Shown piece after piece: positions 7,633 to 17,180 of a stretch of DNA of 64,000 bases. Both the position numbers and the translations under genes were made by a program. Under the pieces are notes generated by a model that made no database searches, was not told the DNA's origin, and was given only the letters and a program-made list of their open reading frames with translations. The DNA comes from Mesorhizobium australicum WSM2073 (GTDB lineage Bacteria; Pseudomonadota; Alphaproteobacteria; Rhizobiales; Rhizobiaceae): positions 992,001 to 1,056,000 of the forward strand of contig NC_019973.1 in NCBI RefSeq assembly GCF_000230995.2, written 5' to 3'. Position 1 is the stretch's first letter, and every line of letters starts with the position of its first letter.

Positions 7633-9168
7633 ATGTCCACTGCCTTGCGCGTCGAAGGCCTCACCAAGCGCTTTGCTGGTGTCGCCGCCAACGACGACGT
7701 CGACTTCGATCTGCGTCCCGGCGAGATCCACTGCCTGTTCGGCGAGAATGGGGCAGGGAAGTCGACACTCTCATCGTGCATCTTCGGCCTCTATCGCCCT
7801 GACAAGGGGCAGATATTGGTGCTGGAGAAGCCCGTTCACATCGCCTCGCCCATCGATGCGATCCGCCATGGCATCGGCATGGTGCACCAGCATTTCGTGT
7901 TGGTGCCGGAATTCACCGTACTCGAAAATATCATCGTCGGCACTCAGCGCTCGGGTTGGCGGCTCAACGCCGCCGAAGCCAGGCAGAAGCTGAAGGCCAT
8001 CTGCGATGGCTACGGCCTCGACATCGATTTCGACGCCTATGTCTGGCAATTGCCGGTCGGTCGCCAGCAATGGGTGGAAATCTTGAAAGCGCTTTATCTC
8101 GACGCCCAGATTCTCATTCTCGACGAGCCTACCGCGGTGCTGACCCCGGGCGAATCGCGCATCTTGTTCGACATCATGGGCAAGATGTGCGCCCGCGGCC
8201 TGTCGATCATCCTCATCACCCACAAGCTGATCGAGGTCATGCAGTCCAACCGGGTCACGGTGTTGCGCAAGGGCAAGGTCGTTGCGACTCTCAATACCGC
8301 CGAAACGTCTCCGGACGAACTCGCCCGGCTGATGGTCGGCCGTGACGTGTCGTTCACGATCAGCAAGCAGGAACTGACGCCGGGCGAGACGGTGGTCGCG
8401 GTCAACAAACTGACCGCAGTTGGTCTCTGGGGCGAGGCCGTTCTCAAGGACGTTTCTTTTTCAGTCGCGCGCCATGAAATCCTCGGCATAGCAGGGGTTG
8501 CGGGAAACGGCCAAAAGGAGCTGTTCGAGGTACTGTGCGGGGTGCGCAAACCCAAGACCGGCTCGATCCGGCTGATGAACGAGGAGATCGCCGGGCTGAC
8601 GCCACGCTGTCTGATGGATCGTGGCGTCGGTCACATTCCAGACGACCGTTTCCGCGAGGGTCTGGTGCCGGAATTCAATGTCGCCGAAAACCTGGTGCTG
8701 GGCTGGCAGCGCAGCGCGAAATATCGCAGCGGCCCACTGATGAACGCTAAGGCGATCGCCAGGCTGGCGCGCGACATGATCGCCCAATACCAGATCGCCA
8801 CGCGTGACGAAAAAGTCGCTGCCGGAAAGCTGTCGGGTGGCAACGCGCAGAAGATCATCATCGCCCGCGAGTTCCTGAATGCGTCAGGCCTGATCCTCGC
8901 CAACCAGCCGACACGAGGGCTCGATGTCGGCGTAATCGAATATGTGCAATCGCAACTGTTGAGGAAGCGCGACGAAGGCTTCGCCATCATCCTGGCGTCG
9001 GAGGAATTGAGCGATCTGTTCGGGCTCGCCGACCGCATCGCCGTGATGTTCAAGGGGGAGATCATGGGCGTGGTCGATACCAAGCAGACGACCCTTGCCG
9101 AAGTGGGTGTCATGATGGCCGGCCAAAGGCTGCAGACCGCACACAGCTTGGAGAGGATCCAGGCATGA
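7633..9168 (+). CDS. Sugar/nucleoside-type ABC transporter ATPase (tandem domains)
   Basis: This 511-residue protein has two fused ABC domains, as in RbsA- and NupO-type importers of the BMP class. The first domain has Walker A GENGAGKST at about residues 37-45, the stretch QLPVGRQQWVEI in place of the signature, and Walker B ILILDEPTAVL. The second has a degenerate P-loop (GVAGNGQKE), the signature KLSGGNAQK and a weak Walker B in which the Asp-Glu is replaced (LILANQPTRGLD). This asymmetry is normal for the family. The ribosome site GGAG lies 7 bases before the ATG. The stop overlaps the first permease (ATGA). It powers uptake of the BMP ligand. Confidence 0.92.
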   Translation: MSTALRVEGLTKRFAGVAANDDVDFDLRPGEIHCLFGENGAGKSTLSSCIFGLYRPDKGQILVLEKPVHIASPIDAIRHGIGMVHQHFVLVPEFTVLENIIVGTQRSGWRLNAAEARQKLKAICDGYGLDIDFDAYVWQLPVGRQQWVEILKALYLDAQILILDEPTAVLTPGESRILFDIMGKMCARGLSIILITHKLIEVMQSNRVTVLRKGKVVATLNTAETSPDELARLMVGRDVSFTISKQELTPGETVVAVNKLTAVGLWGEAVLKDVSFSVARHEILGIAGVAGNGQKELFEVLCGVRKPKTGSIRLMNEEIAGLTPRCLMDRGVGHIPDDRFREGLVPEFNVAENLVLGWQRSAKYRSGPLMNAKAIARLARDMIAQYQIATRDEKVAAGKLSGGNAQKIIIAREFLNASGLILANQPTRGLDVGVIEYVQSQLLRKRDEGFAIILASEELSDLFGLADRIAVMFKGEIMGVVDTKQTTLAEVGVMMAGQRLQTAHSLERIQA

Positions 9169-10232
9169 TCCGCTTCGAGCAGCGATCCGAACAGAACAGT
9201 CTTTGGACGGCCGCCTCTTTTGCCATGGCCATTCTAGCGGGCCTCGCGGCCGTGGCACTTTTACTTGTCTCGACCGGTGCCAATATCGCCCAGGTATTCG
9301 ACGCGCTCATCATGGGCGCGGTCGGCTCGCCAAAGGCGCTGGCGACAACGCTCGTCAAAGCGACGCCGATTATTCTGACTGGCTTAGCGACCGTGATCGC
9401 TTTCCGGGCGCAGCTGTACAGCATCGGTCAGGAAGGCCAGGTGTTTGCTGGCGCCATGGGCGGCTATCTCGGTGCACAGTTAATGGCGGGGATGCCGCCG
9501 CTCCTGTTCTTCCCGGCCGTACTGTTGTCGGGGATGGCGGCGGGAATGTTGTTTGGATGGCTGGCCGCCATGCTGAGGAACAGTTTCGCCGTCAACGAGA
9601 TCATCTCGACCTTGATGCTGAACTATCTCGTAGTCTATTTGTTGTCCTGGCTCCTGGAAGGGGGGCCTTGGGGCGAGAGCGGCGGCACCGTCTCCTACCA
9701 GCAGTCGCCGATGTTATCTGGCGATGACTTTCTTCCGGCTCTCTTCGGCAGCAGGGTGCTGCATGCAGGCGTTATCCTGCCGTTTATAGCCGCCACCATC
9801 TGCTCGATTGTTATATCCCGAACACCGCTTGGCCTTGAGATCCGAGGCCTCGGCTACAATCCAGTTGCGCTGCGTCACAAGGGCGTCAACATCGGTCGCA
9901 CCGTTTTCATCGTATTGATGACGAGCGGCGCGTTGGCGGCACTTGCCGGCGCCATCGAGCTTTTTGGCGTAGCGCATCGGCTGCGTGCCGACAATCTCGT
10001 CGGGCTTGGCTACACGGGCATCATCGTAGGTATGATAGGTGGTCTCAGGCCACTCGGAACGGTGCTGGCGGGGTTGTTCTTCGGTGGGCTGGCGAGCGGC
10101 GCAGTCTATATGCGCGTGCTGGGCGATGTGCCCGGATCACTAGTGCCCGCCATCCAGGGCATCACCCTTTTCTTCTTTCTTTGCGCAGGCGTCCTGGCGC
10201 GCTACCGCGTCGTGAAGGTAGCCGTTCAATGA
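9165..10232 (+). CDS. ABC transporter permease (BMP-type importer), subunit 1
   Basis: This 355-residue inner-membrane permease of the BPD_transp_2 family (as in RbsC, YufP and NupP) has about nine or ten hydrophobic segments. The family stretch NEIISTLMLNYLVVYLLSW is present, with the EEA-like loop region LGYNPVALRHKGVNIGRT in the second half. It starts within the ATPase stop (ATGA) and its own stop overlaps the next permease (ATGA), so the importer subunits are translationally coupled. It forms a heterodimeric channel with the next gene product. Confidence 0.9.
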   Translation: MIRFEQRSEQNSLWTAASFAMAILAGLAAVALLLVSTGANIAQVFDALIMGAVGSPKALATTLVKATPIILTGLATVIAFRAQLYSIGQEGQVFAGAMGGYLGAQLMAGMPPLLFFPAVLLSGMAAGMLFGWLAAMLRNSFAVNEIISTLMLNYLVVYLLSWLLEGGPWGESGGTVSYQQSPMLSGDDFLPALFGSRVLHAGVILPFIAATICSIVISRTPLGLEIRGLGYNPVALRHKGVNIGRTVFIVLMTSGALAALAGAIELFGVAHRLRADNLVGLGYTGIIVGMIGGLRPLGTVLAGLFFGGLASGAVYMRVLGDVPGSLVPAIQGITLFFFLCAGVLARYRVVKVAVQ

Positions 10233-11161
10233 GCCAGCTGTTCCAGGAAGCGATCATCGTAAGCATTCTTGCCGCGACCATCCGCGCCATGACGCCGTTG
10301 TTGTTTTCCGCCATGGGCGAGCTGATCACACAACGTGCCGGCATCTGGAACATGGGTGTGGAGGGCACGATGTTGATGGGGGCGTTCACCGCTTACATCG
10401 CGGCGACGTGGACGGGGTCGCTCTGGCTTGCGGTCCTTGCCGCAATCTTCGCCGGCGCCCTTATGGGCCTGATCTTCGCCTTCATGACCGCGACTTTGCG
10501 TGTAGACCATTTCATCGCGGGCCTCGGATTGAACCTCCTTGTCAGCGGTCTGACCCTCTATTGGTTTCAGAGCTACGTCCAGGGACGGGCGCAGCCCAAG
10601 TTTGCAAGCTTTCAGGATATCGCAGTCCCCTTTCTCTCCGACATCCCCTTTCTAGGGCCAATATTGTTTTCACAGCGCTTGCTGACCTATGTCGCGTTCC
10701 TCGCCGTGCCCACGGTTTGGTTCCTACTCTACCGCAGTCGTTATGGGCTGGAACTGCGCTGCCTGGGCGAAAACCCCAAGGCCCTCGACGTCAAGGGTCT
10801 CAGTGTGACTGCCCGCCAGTTCGCGGCCGTGATGGCCGGCAGCGCTATGACGGGGCTCGGCGGCGGCTTCCTTATGCTCGGTCTTTCCGACCGCTTCGTT
10901 GCAGATTTCACGGCCGGCCGAGGTTGGATCGTCGTGGTGGCGCTGATTGCCGGCAATTGGAAACCGAAGGGTGTGCTGATTGCGGTCACGGCTTTCGCCA
11001 TCCTGGATTCGCTTGCCATGCACTTGCAGGTGCTTGGCACACCAGTCCCGCGCCAGTTGTTGCTAGCGCTGCCCTACCTCGCATCGGTCGTGCTTCTGAT
11101 GGGCGTACGCTTCCGTAGTAGCCAGCCAGGCCAACTCGGCGTGCCATACAAAAGAAGCTAG
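10229..11161 (+). CDS. ABC transporter permease (BMP-type importer), subunit 2
   Basis: This 310-residue second permease of the same importer carries the family hallmark TPLLFSAMGELITQRAGIWN followed by MGVEGTMLMGAF, typical of YufQ/NupQ-like subunits. Several transmembrane helices are evident. I chose the start MSQLFQEAI (ATG 10229) because it overlaps the previous stop. The gene ends 63 bases before the GcvT-like gene. The cognate substrate cannot be read from the permease, but the class mainly moves nucleosides, purines, and in some bacteria riboflavin. Confidence 0.9.
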   Translation: MSQLFQEAIIVSILAATIRAMTPLLFSAMGELITQRAGIWNMGVEGTMLMGAFTAYIAATWTGSLWLAVLAAIFAGALMGLIFAFMTATLRVDHFIAGLGLNLLVSGLTLYWFQSYVQGRAQPKFASFQDIAVPFLSDIPFLGPILFSQRLLTYVAFLAVPTVWFLLYRSRYGLELRCLGENPKALDVKGLSVTARQFAAVMAGSAMTGLGGGFLMLGLSDRFVADFTAGRGWIVVVALIAGNWKPKGVLIAVTAFAILDSLAMHLQVLGTPVPRQLLLALPYLASVVLLMGVRFRSSQPGQLGVPYKRS

Positions 11162-11224
11162 CTCAACAATTTTGAATTCTGATTTCCCACCCCCCTAAAA
11201 CATGGGCCAAGAACGAGGGACCAG

Positions 11225-12481
11225 ATGATGCTGAACATTGCCGAGACTACAGAAGCTCGAGCTGACGAAACCGCCGCTCGCGGGACACCGTTCCATGCGG
11301 CGACCAGCGGCGAGATGAGAACGCCCTGGTGGTTTGCCTGGGACAAATACATCGTTCCTGATGTCTACACGAGCATGCCTCGAGAGCTCGCCGCGATCCG
11401 CAACGCGGTCGCCATGATAGACATGTCGCCTATCGCGAAAATGGAAGTGCGTGGACCCGACGCCCATGAGCTGATCGACCGGTTGATGACGCGCGATATG
11501 CGCCGGCTTGAAGTCAATCAGGTCATGTACACTCCGTGGTGCAATCACGATGGTCTCATCGTCGGCGACGGCCTTGTCTTTAGACTGGAGGCCGACAGGT
11601 TCATGATATCGGGCGGAAGCAGCCACGCATGGTTCGCCAGCCACGCCGACGGTCTGCAGGTCGAGATCCGCAGCGCTTCGGACGACTACGGCATTCTTTC
11701 GTTGCAGGGGCCGAAATCGTTTGACCTTCTGGGGGCAGCGACCGGCCAGGATTGGTCCGGTCTGAAATTTTCGCAGATCGGTCGAGCCAAAGTGGCCGGC
11801 GTTGATGTCTTCGTCGCGCGGCAAGGTTTCACTGGTGAGCGTGGCTTCGAACTGTGGGTTCCGAAAAACGGCGGAGTGGCGGTCTGGCGCCACCTCCAAG
11901 CTGCCGGCCAGATATTCGGCGTCGTTTGCGCGGGGGAATACGCGGTCGAAGTGGCGCGGATCGAGGCTGGTCTGATCTTGATATCGTCTGACTACGATGC
12001 GGCAGATGTCGACCTGGCCACGGCGCGCGTCGATGCTGCAAACGATCGTCACATAACGCCGTTCGAGGCTGGACTTGGGCGACTGGTCAATCTTGACAGT
12101 GACTTCGTCGGCCGGGACGCACTAAAGGCTGCGAAAGCGTCGGACGAGCCGAGGCGGTGCTTTGTTGGCCTGCGATACGATGCGGTAGAACTGTTGAGGA
12201 TTGCAGCCGAAAAGAGTGCCTGCGGAACAGCTTTGTCTCGCGTCTTCTGGGGCTCAATGCGAGCATTCAAGGACGGCGAGCTGGTCGGCCGCGCATCGAG
12301 CCTTGCCTATAGCGCGACACAGCGGCAGGCGATCAGCTTCGGTTTCGTCCCCGAACGGCTTTCATCTGCCGGCTCGACCATTGAGGTCGAGCTGACAGAC
12401 GATGAGGGAGCCGTGCTCGACATGGTGAAGGCCACGATCGTTCCCCTCCCTTTCGTGGAAATCAAACGATCCAAGGGCTGA
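11225..12481 (+). CDS. GcvT-like folate-dependent methyltransferase / demethylase
   Basis: This 418-residue protein of the aminomethyltransferase (GcvT, folate-binding) superfamily has an N-terminal domain with AVAMIDMSPIAKMEVRGPDA, the typical LQGPKS element and the C-terminal GRASSLAYSATQRQAISFGF. No other glycine-cleavage gene is near. The place where GcvT has its catalytic aspartate pair (IDD) reads VGDG (residues 113-116), so one Asp is replaced. DmdA and LigM, THF-dependent demethylases of this superfamily, also depart from GcvT there. The next gene is MetF-like, as in the LigM-MetF pair. I infer that it moves a methyl group from an N-, O- or S-methyl compound to tetrahydrofolate. A true aminomethyltransferase is less likely. 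Confidence 0.75.
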   Translation: MMLNIAETTEARADETAARGTPFHAATSGEMRTPWWFAWDKYIVPDVYTSMPRELAAIRNAVAMIDMSPIAKMEVRGPDAHELIDRLMTRDMRRLEVNQVMYTPWCNHDGLIVGDGLVFRLEADRFMISGGSSHAWFASHADGLQVEIRSASDDYGILSLQGPKSFDLLGAATGQDWSGLKFSQIGRAKVAGVDVFVARQGFTGERGFELWVPKNGGVAVWRHLQAAGQIFGVVCAGEYAVEVARIEAGLILISSDYDAADVDLATARVDAANDRHITPFEAGLGRLVNLDSDFVGRDALKAAKASDEPRRCFVGLRYDAVELLRIAAEKSACGTALSRVFWGSMRAFKDGELVGRASSLAYSATQRQAISFGFVPERLSSAGSTIEVELTDDEGAVLDMVKATIVPLPFVEIKRSKG

Positions 12482-12583
12482 AGGCGGTTCGCCCCTCCAA
12501 GCCGCGGTCATTCGCCACGAAAATAGCAGCATTTTCAATTTCGCCGGCGGCGCGGCTGCCGCTTAGGAATCAAGGAGCCCAAA

Positions 12584-13486
12584 GTGCCTGAACCCAAACT
12601 CTGCCCGGCGCCAAAGCCGGCAGCCTCGGCCGGCTTGGTCCGACGAGATATCTCGATAGAACTTGCTCCCGCGCAGGTAGCTGCGTTCAGACCTACAGCA
12701 TCCGCGTTTCCGTTCGGGTCGAGAGTTTTTCTCACGCATCTCGAAGGCAAGCCTATAGCCCTCCAGGTCGGGGCTGCTAAACAGCTGCTGGAGGCCGGCT
12801 TCATCCCGGTTCCACATATCGGTGCAAGGCATTTCGCCACCGAGCGGGATTTCCGCGACCTCGTCCTGGCACATAGCCGCAATGGGGTCAGAGAGGCGCT
12901 CTTTGTCGGCGGCAATCCGCTTCAGGCGAGAGGGCCGCTCGAAAATGCTGCAGCACTGCTTTCCCATCCCGTGCTGGCCGATAGCACGATCCGGACCGCG
13001 TTCATCGGCGGCTACCCGGAAGGCCATCCGGCGATCCCCGCAAATGCGTTGACCGCCGCGCTGGCACAGAAGATCGCGATTTGTGGGGAACGTGGGTTAC
13101 AGCCGCGGCTGGTTTCGCAATTCGCCTTCGATGGCGGTGCGATCGGCCTTTGGACAGCAGAAATCCAGCGCAATTATCCGGACCTGGCGATCCATATCGG
13201 ACTTGCTGGCGTCACCTCGCTCGCCAAGCTCATAAAATTCGGCATGTTGTGCGGCGTCGGGCCTTCGCTCGCAATGTTGCGGCGCTCCGCTGCAGGCCTT
13301 TTCAACATACTAGCCGACAAGAACCCGGGCGACATTATCGACGCCATCGAAGCGCATCGACCCTTGGGATCGTTTCACCTGCATTTCTATCCCTTCGGCG
13401 GCTGGGAAAAGACCCTTGCCTGGGTCGCGGAACATCAGCTGAGCACAGACGTGCACCCCACCCACCACATAGGAGAAAGTCGATGA
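12584..13486 (+). CDS. Methylenetetrahydrofolate reductase-like protein
   Basis: This 300-residue TIM-barrel protein of the MetF superfamily shows the family's IPVPHIGARHFATERDF, VREALFVGGNP and FIGGYPEGHP stretches, and the C-terminal GSFHLHFYPFGGWEKT. The usual reaction interconverts 5-methyl- and 5,10-methylene-tetrahydrofolate using FAD. In this operon it probably runs toward methylene-THF, oxidising the methyl group handed over by the GcvT-like enzyme. The start is GTG (12584) with AAGGAG 6 bases upstream. The stop overlaps the aminotransferase gene (ATGA). It is distant from ordinary biosynthetic MetF, so a specialised catabolic version is likely. Confidence 0.75.
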   Translation: MPEPKLCPAPKPAASAGLVRRDISIELAPAQVAAFRPTASAFPFGSRVFLTHLEGKPIALQVGAAKQLLEAGFIPVPHIGARHFATERDFRDLVLAHSRNGVREALFVGGNPLQARGPLENAAALLSHPVLADSTIRTAFIGGYPEGHPAIPANALTAALAQKIAICGERGLQPRLVSQFAFDGGAIGLWTAEIQRNYPDLAIHIGLAGVTSLAKLIKFGMLCGVGPSLAMLRRSAAGLFNILADKNPGDIIDAIEAHRPLGSFHLHFYPFGGWEKTLAWVAEHQLSTDVHPTHHIGESR

Positions 13487-14685
13487 GAAACGGAAACGCA
13501 CATCTGTTCGTGCCAGGCCCGACCAACATTCCCGACGCCGTCCGTCGCGCGATGAACGTGCCGATGCAGGATATGCGGGCCCCGGACTTTCCGGAGCTGA
13601 CGCTTCCCCTGATGGCGGATTTGAAGAAAGTCTTCAAGACCGCAAGCGCGTCGATCTTCATTTTCCCGGGTTCAGGCACCGGCGCCTGGGAGGCTGCGAT
13701 CACCAACACGCTGAATGCCGGTGACAAGGTACTGATGTCGCGCTTCGGGCAATTCTCGCACCTCTGGGTCGACATGGCTCAACGCCTCGGCCTCGATGTT
13801 GAAGTCATCGACGTCGAATGGGGCGAGGGCGCCCCAGTTGACGCGTACGCCGCTCACTTGGAGCGTGACAAGCACGGAGCGATCAAGGCCGTCTTCGTAA
13901 CGCACAACGAAACCGCGACCGGGGTGACCTCGGATGTGGCGGGCGTGCGCCGTGCCCTTGAAGCTGCCGGCCACCATGCGCTGCTCTTCGTCGACGGTGT
14001 TAGCTCGATAGCCTCGATCGATTTCCGCATGGACGAATGGGGCGTCGATCTCGCTGTCACCGGATCGCAGAAAGGCCTAATGCTGCCTGCCGGTCTTGGC
14101 ATCCTGGCGGTCAGCGCCAAGGCCATGGAAGCGCATAAGGGCTCGCGCATGCCGCGCTGCTATTTCAGTTTCGAGGACATGGGCGCGGCCAGCAAGACGG
14201 GCTATTTTCCGTATACACCGCCCACCCAACTGCTTCTAGGCATGCGCGCCTCGCTCGACCTGTTGTTTGCCGAGGGCCTGGAAAACGTCTTCGCGCGCCA
14301 TACGCGCCTGGCTGAAGGCGTCAGGCGTGGCGTTCACGCGTGGGGGCTGAATTTATGTGCTGCCGAAGAAAAGTGGTGGTCGGATACAGTCTCGGCAATT
14401 TTGGTTCCGGCCGACGTAGACGCAAGGGCTGTGATCGCAAACGGCTATTCTAGATATCGCACGTCATTTGGTACTGGCCTTAGCCGGCTGGCGGGTAAGG
14501 TTTTCCGCATCGGGCATCTCGGCGACCTCAACGAAGTGATGTGTCTGGCTGCTCTGGCCTCCGCGGAAATGTCGTTGAGCGATGCCGGAGCCAGGATCGA
14601 GAGCGGCTCGGGTGTCGCGGCGGCACAGGAATGGTATCGCCAGCAGGTCGCATCCTCCCCTGCCACCGCCACCCGGGCCGCATAA
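13483..14685 (+). CDS. Serine-glyoxylate aminotransferase (class V)
   Basis: This 400-residue PLP enzyme of the serine-glyoxylate/alanine-glyoxylate aminotransferase family converts serine and glyoxylate to hydroxypyruvate and glycine, a key step of the serine cycle. Hallmarks are the N-terminal FVPGPTNIPDAVRRAMN, MRAPDFPEL, the stretch FVTHNETATGVTSDV, the aspartate in FVDGVSSIAS and the PLP lysine in TGSQKGLMLP. The start codon overlaps the MetF-like stop. Together with the following reductase and serine hydroxymethyltransferase it forms a short serine-cycle module that would use glyoxylate, which could come from purine ring breakdown. Confidence 0.9.
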   Translation: MRNGNAHLFVPGPTNIPDAVRRAMNVPMQDMRAPDFPELTLPLMADLKKVFKTASASIFIFPGSGTGAWEAAITNTLNAGDKVLMSRFGQFSHLWVDMAQRLGLDVEVIDVEWGEGAPVDAYAAHLERDKHGAIKAVFVTHNETATGVTSDVAGVRRALEAAGHHALLFVDGVSSIASIDFRMDEWGVDLAVTGSQKGLMLPAGLGILAVSAKAMEAHKGSRMPRCYFSFEDMGAASKTGYFPYTPPTQLLLGMRASLDLLFAEGLENVFARHTRLAEGVRRGVHAWGLNLCAAEEKWWSDTVSAILVPADVDARAVIANGYSRYRTSFGTGLSRLAGKVFRIGHLGDLNEVMCLAALASAEMSLSDAGARIESGSGVAAAQEWYRQQVASSPATATRAA

Positions 14686-14694
14686 GGAAAACCG

Positions 14695-15654
14695 ATGAGC
14701 AAGCCAAAAGTGATCCTCACCCGCCGATGGCCGCGCCAGGTGGAAGCAAAGCTGGCAAGCCAGTTCGATGCGACATTCAACGAAAATGACAGGCCTCTCG
14801 ACCAAAATGGGTTGAGGCTAGCGTTGGAGCAGGCGGACGCCGTTTTGCCAACTGTCTCTGACAGGCTCGGCGCCGACCTGTTTGCAGGGGGATCGAGAGC
14901 GAAAATTCTCGGCAATTTCGGCGTCGGCTTCAATCACATCGACATCGAAGCGGCGAAAGCCGCGGAGATCGCCGTCACCAACACGCCGGGCGTCTTGACG
15001 GACGCGACTGCCGACCTTGCGGTAACGCTGCTTTTGATGTGTGCCCGCCGCGCCGGCGAAGGCGAACGCGAATTGCGAGCTGGCAAATGGTCTGGATGGC
15101 GCCCCACGCATCTGTGCGGCACGCAAGTCACCGGCAAGACCATAGGCATTATCGGCATGGGCCGCATTGGCCAGGCCGTGGCGCGGCGTTGTCACTTCGG
15201 CTTCGGCATGAAGGTGATCTACCACGACGATTTCGCGGGCGATTTGCAGGATTTTCCGGCGCTCCGCATATCCAAGGTCGATCAAGTTTTTGAAGAGGCG
15301 GATTTCGTTTCGCTGCATTGCCCAGGCGGCGGCCAAAACATTCACCTGGTCAATGAGCGTCGTCTCGGCCTGATGATGAGATCGGCCATCCTGATCAACA
15401 CAGCGCGCGGCGACGTGGTTGATGAGGCCGCGCTCATCTCCGCACTTGAACAGGGACAGATTGCTGGAGCTGGACTGGATGTGTTCGAGCATGAGCCGAA
15501 CGTGCCGAAAGCGCTGCGCGAACGGGAGAACGTCGTGTTGCTGCCGCATCTCGGCAGCGCCACCTCGGAAACCCGCGTGGCGATGGGCATGAAGGTGATC
15601 GAGAACCTGACCGCCTTTTTCGAGGGACGTCGTCCACCCGACCTAGTTTCCTGA
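14695..15654 (+). CDS. D-2-hydroxyacid dehydrogenase (hydroxypyruvate/glyoxylate reductase)
   Basis: This 319-residue NAD(P)-dependent D-2-hydroxyacid dehydrogenase resembles GyaR and hydroxypyruvate reductase. The nucleotide-binding GIIGMGRIGQAVARR is present, with the catalytic arginine in NTARGDVVDE, the glutamate near DVFEHEP and the histidine in LLPHLGSATSET. The likely reaction is reduction of hydroxypyruvate to D-glycerate, with glyoxylate to glycolate as a side activity. It follows the aminotransferase that makes hydroxypyruvate, with a 9-base gap. Exact preference between hydroxypyruvate and glyoxylate cannot be told from motifs. Confidence 0.88.
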   Translation: MSKPKVILTRRWPRQVEAKLASQFDATFNENDRPLDQNGLRLALEQADAVLPTVSDRLGADLFAGGSRAKILGNFGVGFNHIDIEAAKAAEIAVTNTPGVLTDATADLAVTLLLMCARRAGEGERELRAGKWSGWRPTHLCGTQVTGKTIGIIGMGRIGQAVARRCHFGFGMKVIYHDDFAGDLQDFPALRISKVDQVFEEADFVSLHCPGGGQNIHLVNERRLGLMMRSAILINTARGDVVDEAALISALEQGQIAGAGLDVFEHEPNVPKALRERENVVLLPHLGSATSETRVAMGMKVIENLTAFFEGRRPPDLVS

Positions 15655-15711
15655 CGTAACGCCCGAACGCAAAACTGAGATCGTCGTCCCAGCGGCGGCA
15701 GAGGAGATACC

Positions 15712-17004
15712 ATGTCTGATTTTTTCGAAAGAACCCTCGAGGGCGACGAGCAGATCCTAAAGGCCATTCGTCTTGAACAACACCGACAGCAATCCGAGAT
15801 TGAGCTGATCGCGTCGGAGAACATCGTTTCGCCGGCCGTGCTTGCGGCGCAAGGATCGGTGATGACCAACAAATATGCTGAAGGTTATCCGGGCCACCGC
15901 TACTATGGTGGCTGCCAGTACGTGGATCTTGCCGAAGTGGCGGCGATCGAGCGCGCCAAGCAGCTCTTTGGTGCCAGCTACGCGAATGTGCAACCCCACT
16001 CCGGGGCACAGGCCAATGCTGCCGTGATGATGGCGGTGCTGAAGCCCGGCGACACCTTCATGGGTTTGTCGCTGTCGGCAGGCGGGCATCTGACCCATGG
16101 CGCTAAGCCCACGCTCTCCGGCAAATGGTTTAACGCGGTCCAGTACGGCGTCATGCAGGAGACCAGCCTTATCGACTACGATGAGGTTCAGGCAAAGGCA
16201 CTCGAACACCGGCCGAAGCTGATCATCGCGGGCGGCTCCGCCTATCCGCGCACGATCGATTTTACCCGATTCCGTGCAATCGCGAATTCAGTCGGCGCGC
16301 TGCTGATGGTGGATATGGCGCATTTTGCCGGCCTGGTCGCCGGCGGCGTTCATCCCAACCCGGTAGAGCTTGCCGATGTCGTGACCACGACGACACACAA
16401 GACTTTGCGGGGCCCACGCGGCGGCATGATCCTGACCAACAATCCGGATCTTGCCAAGAAGCTGAATTCGGCGGTGTTCCCCGGCCTGCAGGGCGGTCCG
16501 TTAATGCATGTAATAGCTGCCAAGGCTGTTGCCTTGGGTGAGGCCTTGGAGGACGGGTTCAAGACCTATGCCCGGCAAATGGTGGCGAATGCCAGAATGC
16601 TGGCCGCAATGCTGGGCGAACGCGGGTTCGACATTGTCTCCGGCGGAACCGATACGCATTTGCTGCTGGTCGACCTGCGCGGCAAGGGCCTGTCTGGCAA
16701 GGATGCGGAGGAGGCGTTGGGCAGGGCAGGACTGACCTGCAATAAGAACGGCATTCCCTTCGATCCGGCGCCGCCTGCCGTCACCTCCGGCATTCGTCTC
16801 GGCACCCCGGCCGCCACGACACGCGGTTTCGGAGAAGGGGAGTTCGCCCGTGTCGGCAATCTCATAGCCGATGTCCTTGACGCAGTCGGAACGCAGTGGG
16901 GCGTCGAACAGGAGAAGGCGGCTCGCCGGTCGGTCGAGGAGCTTTGCGAGGCATTCCCGATCTACCAGGCCAAGGCATCGTTGACCCAGGCGCGGACGAC
17001 ATGA
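15712..17004 (+). CDS. glyA: Serine hydroxymethyltransferase
   Basis: This 430-residue PLP enzyme interconverts glycine plus 5,10-methylene-THF with serine. Family signatures are plain: the N-terminal [31 protein letters not shown], the PLP-lysine motif [17 protein letters not shown] and [14 protein letters not shown]. The length is normal. It is the last gene of the long operon and probably an extra, island-borne copy beside a chromosomal glyA. Its job here would be to take the methyl carbon, as methylene-THF, into serine for the aminotransferase two genes upstream. The ribosome site AGGAG lies about 6 bases before the ATG. Confidence 0.95.
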   Translation: MSDFFERTLEGDEQILKAIRLEQHRQQSEIELIASENIVSPAVLAAQGSVMTNKYAEGYPGHRYYGGCQYVDLAEVAAIERAKQLFGASYANVQPHSGAQANAAVMMAVLKPGDTFMGLSLSAGGHLTHGAKPTLSGKWFNAVQYGVMQETSLIDYDEVQAKALEHRPKLIIAGGSAYPRTIDFTRFRAIANSVGALLMVDMAHFAGLVAGGVHPNPVELADVVTTTTHKTLRGPRGGMILTNNPDLAKKLNSAVFPGLQGGPLMHVIAAKAVALGEALEDGFKTYARQMVANARMLAAMLGERGFDIVSGGTDTHLLLVDLRGKGLSGKDAEEALGRAGLTCNKNGIPFDPAPPAVTSGIRLGTPAATTRGFGEGEFARVGNLIADVLDAVGTQWGVEQEKAARRSVEELCEAFPIYQAKASLTQARTT

Positions 17005-17180
17005 GGAGCCTGAACATACGGGGCTGCGCTTTCCGTGAGAGGGGTTAATAACCTTGAAGGGCGCCCTTGACCATGGCGCCCGCCATCTAGTCTAGATCGA
17101 AGGGTGTCGGCGGCTTTCGGGTCGCTGTTTTCGGTTGGCGATGGCATTGTCGTCGAGATCAATCAGGCTAGCCCAAAACC

